Source: Nepenthes gracilis
Taxonomy: Eukaryota; Streptophyta; Magnoliopsida; Caryophyllales; Nepenthaceae
Direction: 5' to 3'
NCBI GenBank assembly: GCA_033239525.1
Contig: BSYO01000025.1
Location: 13,674,001-13,738,000 of the forward strand
Length of the DNA stretch: 64,000 nt
Part shown: piece by piece, positions 57,851-64,000 of the stretch
Layout of the letters: the number at the start of each line of letters is the position of its first letter
Position numbering within the stretch: position 1 is the first letter of the stretch
Notes under the pieces: model-generated
What the model was told of the DNA's origin: nothing
Seen by the model: only the letters and a program-made list of their open reading frames with translations
Databases searched by the model: none
Translations under genes and position numbers: made by a program

Positions 57851-58899
57851 TATCCATTTTTATCAATGAAAATAATCATTATATAACCATTTTATAATTA
57901 TTAAATCCAAACTATATAATAAATAAAACAATAATTATTTTTTAACAAATATTAATTTAATAAAAAATTAAACTATAGACTGTCATTTAATTATAAATTA
58001 TTATTTAATTTGTATCAAAATATTATAAAATTACAATTAACAATGGTAATTATAAGCTCTCACGTGTAGAAATTATGAGATACAATAATTAACTCAAATC
58101 ATGTCAAATTTAGGAGGGCTGATTTGTGACAGGCAGGGGTATTTTGATTTTTTTTTAAATTTGTATTTATCAAAATTTTTCCAAACATAAAAAATAAATT
58201 ACAAAAATATAAAATTTAGATTAAGGGATATTATCTTCAAATAATTAAGAGAATAATTTACACAAAATGTTAGTATTTATGCAAATTTAAAGTCATTGAG
58301 ATGGGTTTTTTTTTTTTTTTTTTGAAAATGGCTTTTATCTAAAATACCAAAATTTATATTTATAAATATCAACAAATTTTAAATGTAAAATACTATATCA
58401 TAAAATAAAGGCTTATATAATTTTGAGCTGAACAAATTGACAAAATCCACTAGGGCGAGCAATTCTTATAGCAAATGTATTGGTGAGCAATTCTTATAGC
58501 AAATGTATTGGATATACAAACGAGTTTTGGGTTTATTGACTCGCCTCTTACCCTAAGCTACTAGGGCAAATTTTTGAATATCATAGGTCAAGGCAAGCTG
58601 GATTTAAAACTTATGATGAAAGATCAGGTCATCTTAGGATGCTTCAATGATTTTCATAGTGCCAACGAAAAATTTATGTCAGCACCAATTAGGACAGTTC
58701 ATTGAGTATTTTATGGATTATATGAAAGAAGAGTAATATTACTCATATGATAAGTTTATTAAAATATGTACCGAAAAGAATGACATGACATTTATTATAT
58801 GGTCCTACTCAACAACCAAAAATCAATGAAGAAAATGACACCACTTAGCATTAGGTTAGTGATAATCGGTGTGGTCATAACAGTTATAGTATGACAAAT
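57851..58899. other. A+T-rich spacer
   Basis: Holds a 28-bp perfect tandem duplication at 58457-58512 (GAGCAATTCTTATAG...). Otherwise nothing recognised. Confidence 0.6.
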
Positions 58900-59440
58900 G
58901 AGTCAATTAAAATATATAAAGAAATACAATGATGAAATTTTTGACTATTAAAAATTAAAATATTTGTAATGATTCTACTGTCTAATAGTGACATAAATTA
59001 AAGTATAAAAAATTAAAGTGTAGGAATATCAAATTAAAATGGTGGTAATGGCTTAACCATCTAATACTTTAAAAATAAAAAATAATAAATAAAGTATAAA
59101 AACTAAATAAGAGAAATTTATAATTGTTAGAGTGAAGGTTATTCAATCATTTAAAATTCAAAAAATAAAAGAATAGAAAACAAAATATTAAAAAATAAAT
59201 CACAAAAATATAAAATTAATGGATGGTTTCAATAATTAATTGTAATATGTTAAATTTTACAACACAATATATATCAAATTATAATATTCTAATATCAATA
59301 CGACACTAAACTAACCAGTAAGAATAAGAGACGAACAGTACGAAATTGATAGAACCAAACTGATTTTGAAAATAAATTTGATATTAAGTTAAGATGTAAA
59401 AATACAAAATAATAAATTAAAATAAAATTTATTATACTAA
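58900..59440 (+). repeat. Direct repeat R3, copy B
   Basis: See copy A at 56870-57420; same orientation, roughly 2 kb apart. Confidence 0.5.
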
Positions 59441-59479
59441 AATATTAAATTTTTAGAGTAAAAACTAATACCCTAAATC

Positions 59480-59740
59480 TCCCCTTAAACACTCTCTCTC
59501 TTCTTTTTTTTCCCCTGCCACATGTCTCTCACCCCTTCTTCTCCTCTCTGTCTCTCTCCTTCCTGCTCCTCTATCTCTCTCCCCCTTTGCTTCGCTGTGT
59601 GCTGCTTCTCTCCTCACCTTTTTTCTGTTTCTTACTTCCTGCCCCTCTTTCTGTCTCTCTCTCTTTCTTTTCTTTCTCCCTCTCTCCCTTTCTCCCTCTC
59701 GTTTCTTTTCTCTATCTGTCGAAAAACTCTCCCTTGATGG
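59480..59740 (+). repeat. Polypyrimidine (CT-rich) tract
   Basis: Almost pure C/T for about 250 bp. The long S/L/P-rich frames over it are compositional. Confidence 0.7.
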
Positions 59741-59764
59741 CTCACTCTTTTCTATTTATAGAAA

Positions 59765-60130
59765 AAATTGAATTAAAGTTAAGTTTAAATTGGATCATAT
59801 CAGGTCAATTGACACTTAACCAATATCCAATATGTGCACCTACGTATTTTGGAGAAAGAGGTTGCGCCCGAGAACATTTGACAGGACCTCGAACACTTTT
59901 ATGACAAAATTTTCATATCTAATACATACCCGATGGATATTTAAGTGCATTTTTGGCATATTGTCAATGCCTAATGCACATATAAATAGTGCTCGCACAC
60001 CACAGTGTTTTACTATGGTGCTTGACTGGTGCATATATGTTAATTTTTTATATAAGTCACGTCCAATCAATTTTTGATCTTTTTTGTCAAATTTTGAGAA
60101 AAGAAGAAAGAGAATGAAAGAGAAAGGATT
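59765..60130 (+). repeat. Dispersed repeat R1, copy B
   Basis: Best-preserved copy of R1 (compare minus strand of 300-720). It has CATATAAATAG near 59979 and the purine-rich leader TTTTGAGAAAAGAAG near 60092. Confidence 0.55.
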
Positions 60131-61260
60131 AGCGAATGTCATTTGAAGTAAATTCAAAAAACATTTTGGTAAATTTAAGATCAATATAAGTGTATCCCGA
60201 GTTTTATTTTCTTTATTACTGATCTTTTTCTACTCTATTGAGTATTTATTATCTTAAATACTTATACATGCTGCATTTTCATACTTAAGATATTTATTTA
60301 TCACATGTGTATACTATTTTTTTAATTTTTTTTTTTGTAATATTATATGAAATTTATGGTTTAATTTATGCACATTGTATTCTTTAGCTAGTTTTCTACA
60401 CTATAGTGCATATATATTTTGAAATTTTAATTTAATACTCTTACCTGTTTAATTATTCTACATAATATCCAGCATGTTTAAAATTCTTTAAATTTATGTT
60501 TTACATGTCATAGAATTACTATAAATTATCCATGAATATTTGTTAAAGGAAATAAAATATTGAAACCATAAAATTTTGCTGATTTTCTTTTGTAATTTTA
60601 CTATAAATAGTCCACATATTGAGAAATTTTATAATGTATCATTACATATTTTAAAATAAGTATGTTCAAATTTTTGTAGAAATTTAAGTCGTTCTATGAC
60701 AAGTATTTAGAATAATTAAAAAAAATTCTATAACTTATAAAATAAATTAAGGATATTTTCTTCCATATGAAAAAAAAAGATTAATCATATTTGTATAAAG
60801 CTTTTCCTTTGTAAAGTACGGATCATTGTAAAAAATTATATATTTAATTTTAAAAAAATTATATTCCTTACTTTTACATTTAATTCACTCTTACTTTTAT
60901 TTTTACTAATTCACTTTAGATTGGCAAACTCAACCACTTGCAGATGGAGAATATCATCAAAAAGATGGTTTAGGGATGTAGATTTAGTGGATATAATTTG
61001 ATATTTATTGCCATCACAAACAGTAACCTTAAAAGGTTTATTTTTATTTCAATTTAATAATTTTGTAATTAATTTAGTTATTACAACGTATTGTCAGTGA
61101 TGCTGTTAAACTTTGATTATCTTTTTAGTAATTTAGATAAGTACTTTAATGTTTATATAGGTATAACTTATAATATCTTGGATCCCTATTTGGATTATTT
61201 TAATAATTATTATAATTTTAGATATTTTAGACATCGTAAAAATAAATTAAAATATTATAA
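60131..61260. other. A+T-rich DNA after R1 copy B
   Basis: May be the rest of an R1 LTR, since the matching side of copy A is similar in composition. No gene is readable. Confidence 0.4.
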
Positions 61261-61368
61261 AATTTTAAGGAATGATCAAAATTTTGAAGTACCGCCTGGA
61301 GCGCTTGTGCTATTATCCGAATATCGATTTAGATTTAAAAATAAAAGAAAAGTAAAATAAAAAATATA

Positions 61369-61414
<46 letters not shown>

Positions 61415-63352
61415 GAAGAAAAGAAAAGAGAGAGAGAGAAGAAGAGAGAGAGTGAGTGAGAGGAAGATTAGGATTTCGTAGAAGGAGGAGGAGACAGAGA
61501 GGGAGAAGTAGAGAGTAGAGGGAAGGTGAACGACAGTAACGGTGGCTCACGGGTGAGGTCACAGCAGTCGCGGACACGACGGTGCGCGTGGTAGAAGGTC
61601 GCACAGAAAGAGAAGCTGCGTGAAGAGAGAGAGAGGTGGTAGAGCAACGGCGACTGTGCTGGCGATGCGACACCTGGAAGGTTGGCACGGCCGTTCGAGG
61701 CGGCAAGGCATGTATTATTTAGCCCTATCCTTAATTTGATTTAATTTTTGATACGTTTTAACTATTGTTGAAGATTTTATAAACATGCATGTATTTTTAT
61801 ATACATCTAATTTGTTTATTATATATATACATGTATGTTTTATCGATTATTTGATAGTTTTATACTAGTATTTGTGATTTTAGAGGGTTTTGTTATTTAT
61901 GAAAAAACCAGGACAGTATATATATATTTGTGTATTTATATATTGTGAAATCATAAATTGAGTCGTGCATCGGTCCACATGCATGCTGCTGGGGGCGAGG
62001 TCACTACTGGACCATGACGGTCCGAGATCCGAGTGATCGTTATATGTGATCCGAGGCATGAGATATTGGTATCGCTTTCGATGGGGTGGTTTAATCCCGA
62101 CGGGGACGTATGTGATATGTGATCTCCCTTCTGCCGGCAAGAAAGTGGGCTTCTTATAGTTGACTTACCCCACTGTGTATTTAAATAAAAATCATCGTAA
62201 GATATTGACGGTATAATATATTCGGACGTCCTAATATATAACTAAAATTTGAATTTGCATCCAAAGTTATGGGTGGTAAAATATAGTGAGCAAATTTCTA
62301 ATCTATGTAAAACAAAGTACGTTGATGGCTTTAAGTTGCTGGCCTAAACCATAATCGAATCTTGAGCTGCCGGCTTAAATCGTAATAGATATAGCCGTAG
62401 TTATCGGACGAGGGTAATCATTCATCAAGTTTGTATTATTTATCTTTGATTTTTTTATTTAGTGCATGCTTTGTATTTCTACATGTATTGCGTGGACTAT
62501 GATTTAAGATACATGGTTTGGCCCACGGATGAATGATAGGAATATCTCGTACGTATTAATGTGTTAAATCCCGAAACATGTTTCATATTTATATATTTTG
62601 ATTCTGGTATTTCTTTGATTTCAGCATATGATATATGAGATTTAGATCTGGACAATGATATGTATGCCACACGGATGTGGTGACGGTTATAATTATTTGA
62701 TATGACATCAGATCTTATGATATGATATCGTCTATGATATTTAATTAGATCGCTATTTGTTATGATTATATCTTGGATAGACTATTTAATATGAATGTTA
62801 ATTTAGTACGATATATCTTCTTAATTTTTCAGGGATTTTACGGATATTGTGTTTTATTTTACGTGATTGTTATGTGATATCCATTTCTCAGATTTGTATA
62901 CTATTTTATACGATGATAATACTTACTGAGCCATCGACTCACATTTTCATATTTTATCCATTCAAACTAGTAGTATAGATACAATTGTAGGAATTTCAAT
63001 GTGACTTGATGCCGTATATCTCTATCGGTGAGTGGAGATATTATGTTGGGTATATTTCTGATCTCAAGAATGTATTATGATTATTGTTTATGACTAGATG
63101 GTGGTCTTAATTCTTGTATGAAAAATATTAGAGTTGTTATATATTTGGATACCTCCATTCCGATGTTTGGATAGCAGGTCATATATTTTATTATTTGGAT
63201 TTATACCTGATGAGATCTTATACAAGTTTTATTATGTCTGGTCCTGAATATGTATGGACTATCACGCTTGAGTTGGGTTTTCATGGTTTATGAAATATAT
63301 TATTATTGATTTTATTTTTGACCTGTATATATTGTATTCCTGGGTCGTGACA
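61261..63352 (+). repeat. Chromovirus (Del/Tekay)-like LTR, right end defined
   Basis: The right end GGGTCGTGACA (63342-63352) and the block CTTACTGAGCCATCGACTCAC (62922-62942) are typical of plant Del/Tekay gypsy LTRs. It also has a (TAA)n run at 61369-61413 and a GA-rich leader at 61414-61510. The left end and the target-site duplication were not found, so it may be a truncated or solo LTR. Confidence 0.5.
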
Positions 63353-63880
63353 TAACTTCTTATACATATTTCGTTATTATAGTATAATCAGTATTTGGAG
63401 CCACTTTCGCGTATGACATTTTAGGCTCTATGATAGGATTATTTATTTTATTTTAAATCAACTATTGATATTCAATTTACAATTCATGTCTAACTCTATT
63501 TGTGATTGATTAATTAAAACAGTCTTTAGATTATAAATATCCTAAATCAATAATTGGATTGATTAATTCAGATGAGTTAAGCCTTTGAAACAGGGAACGT
63601 GACACAGATGAAGCCCGGTTAGCTCACTTTGATCTCTCAAGGCCTTAATGTGGCAAAATAAGCTGATTTATCTAGTAAGGTTACATGGTCTAGAGTCCTG
63701 CCAGTCAAATTATGGCTTCTAAGTTCTTTTCATTCCCCTAATTGATAAAACTTTTATACAATTAGAACTAGTTTGTTGTTTATGATTGTGCCATCCCTAC
63801 ATATTAACTCCAATTATGTTACTCAAAAGCGTTATTATTATTATTTTTATTATGATGCATACATACCTACAAACACATAT
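63353..63880. other. Spacer with tRNA-Lys-like fragment
   Basis: 63613-63653 (GCCCGGTTAGCTCAC...CAAGGCCTTAAT) resembles the 5' half of a plant tRNA-Lys. The T arm and acceptor 3' strand are missing, so it is not a working tRNA gene. Confidence 0.25.
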
Positions 63881-64000
63881 GTACATATTATTTATTTATT
63901 TATTTTACAATAAAAAGGGTAATAAGTATGGGATGATAATGAATTTCGTTGTAATATATTATACCTATATCATATTGATTTTCGAAAGAGTAATACATAA
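63881..64000 (+). repeat. Dispersed repeat R2, copy B (cut by window end)
   Basis: Matches both conserved blocks of 44290-44745, here without the intervening 340 bp. Confidence 0.55.

Noticed and set aside
59522..59904. S/L/P-rich frames
   Set aside because: They arise from a pure polypyrimidine tract and repeat R1.
61335..61706. 123-codon minus-strand frame
   Set aside because: It is made of (TAA)n and GA-rich repeat sequence inside an LTR-like region; no family.
1..64000. CRISPR arrays, operons, bacterial ribosome-binding sites, rRNA genes
   Set aside because: This is a plant nuclear sequence; none was seen, and the tandem arrays found are retrotransposon repeats without spacer diversity.

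Overview
The window is nuclear DNA of a dicot plant. The genes have GT-AG introns and belong to plant-only families (NPH3/RPT2-like, CrRLK1L receptor kinase, group III WRKY). They stand as GC-richer islands in very A+T-rich DNA filled with Ty1/copia, Ty3/gypsy (Tat clade), TRIM and solo-LTR debris. I cannot name the species.

Layout. 1-4.1 kb is A+T-rich DNA with two fragments of a dispersed repeat (called R1 here). 4.36-16.28 kb is a four-exon NPH3/RPT2-like gene (+) of 600 residues; its first intron holds a 5.6-kb copia element (5433-11029) in antisense orientation. 16.7-17.1 kb is a 448-bp TRIM. 18.6-23.6 kb holds three solo LTRs, each with a matching 5-bp target-site duplication. 24.4-25.2 kb is an LTR-like fragment. 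25.8-28.5 kb is a complete FERONIA gene (-), one coding exon, with a probable intron in its 5' leader. 30.0-41.1 kb is an 11.07-kb Tat-clade gypsy element (+). 41-48.4 kb is A+T-rich with old repeats. 48.42-56.22 kb is a three-exon group III WRKY gene (-) of 327 residues; its second intron holds a 5.4-kb copia element (49362-54790), again antisense to the host gene. 56.2-64 kb is promoter-proximal and repeat-rich DNA, ending in a chromovirus-like LTR.

Most unusual region: the 3' part of the Tat element. Between integrase and 3' LTR it carries an antisense gene (39044 down to 37316) with a 73-bp spliceosome-type intron. The product resembles the plant 'putative gypsy type transposon' family and now has seven in-frame stops. 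Just upstream of its start codon, in its own direction, lie a G-box and an array of about 10.5 copies of a 46-bp unit. The array holds about 17 WRKY-type W-box matches in roughly 480 bp. The same GGTCAAC/GTTGACC motif forms inverted pairs in the LTRs of both the Tat element and the unrelated copia element in the NPH3-like gene, and the number of these modules differs between the LTRs of each element.

The three host genes look intact: phototropin-type signalling adaptor, cell-wall/RALF receptor kinase, and defence-type transcription factor. There is no sign that they form a unit. All retroelement genes are broken by stops or frameshifts. Exon borders and element ends were read by eye from splice sites, reading phase, LTR ends and target-site duplications.
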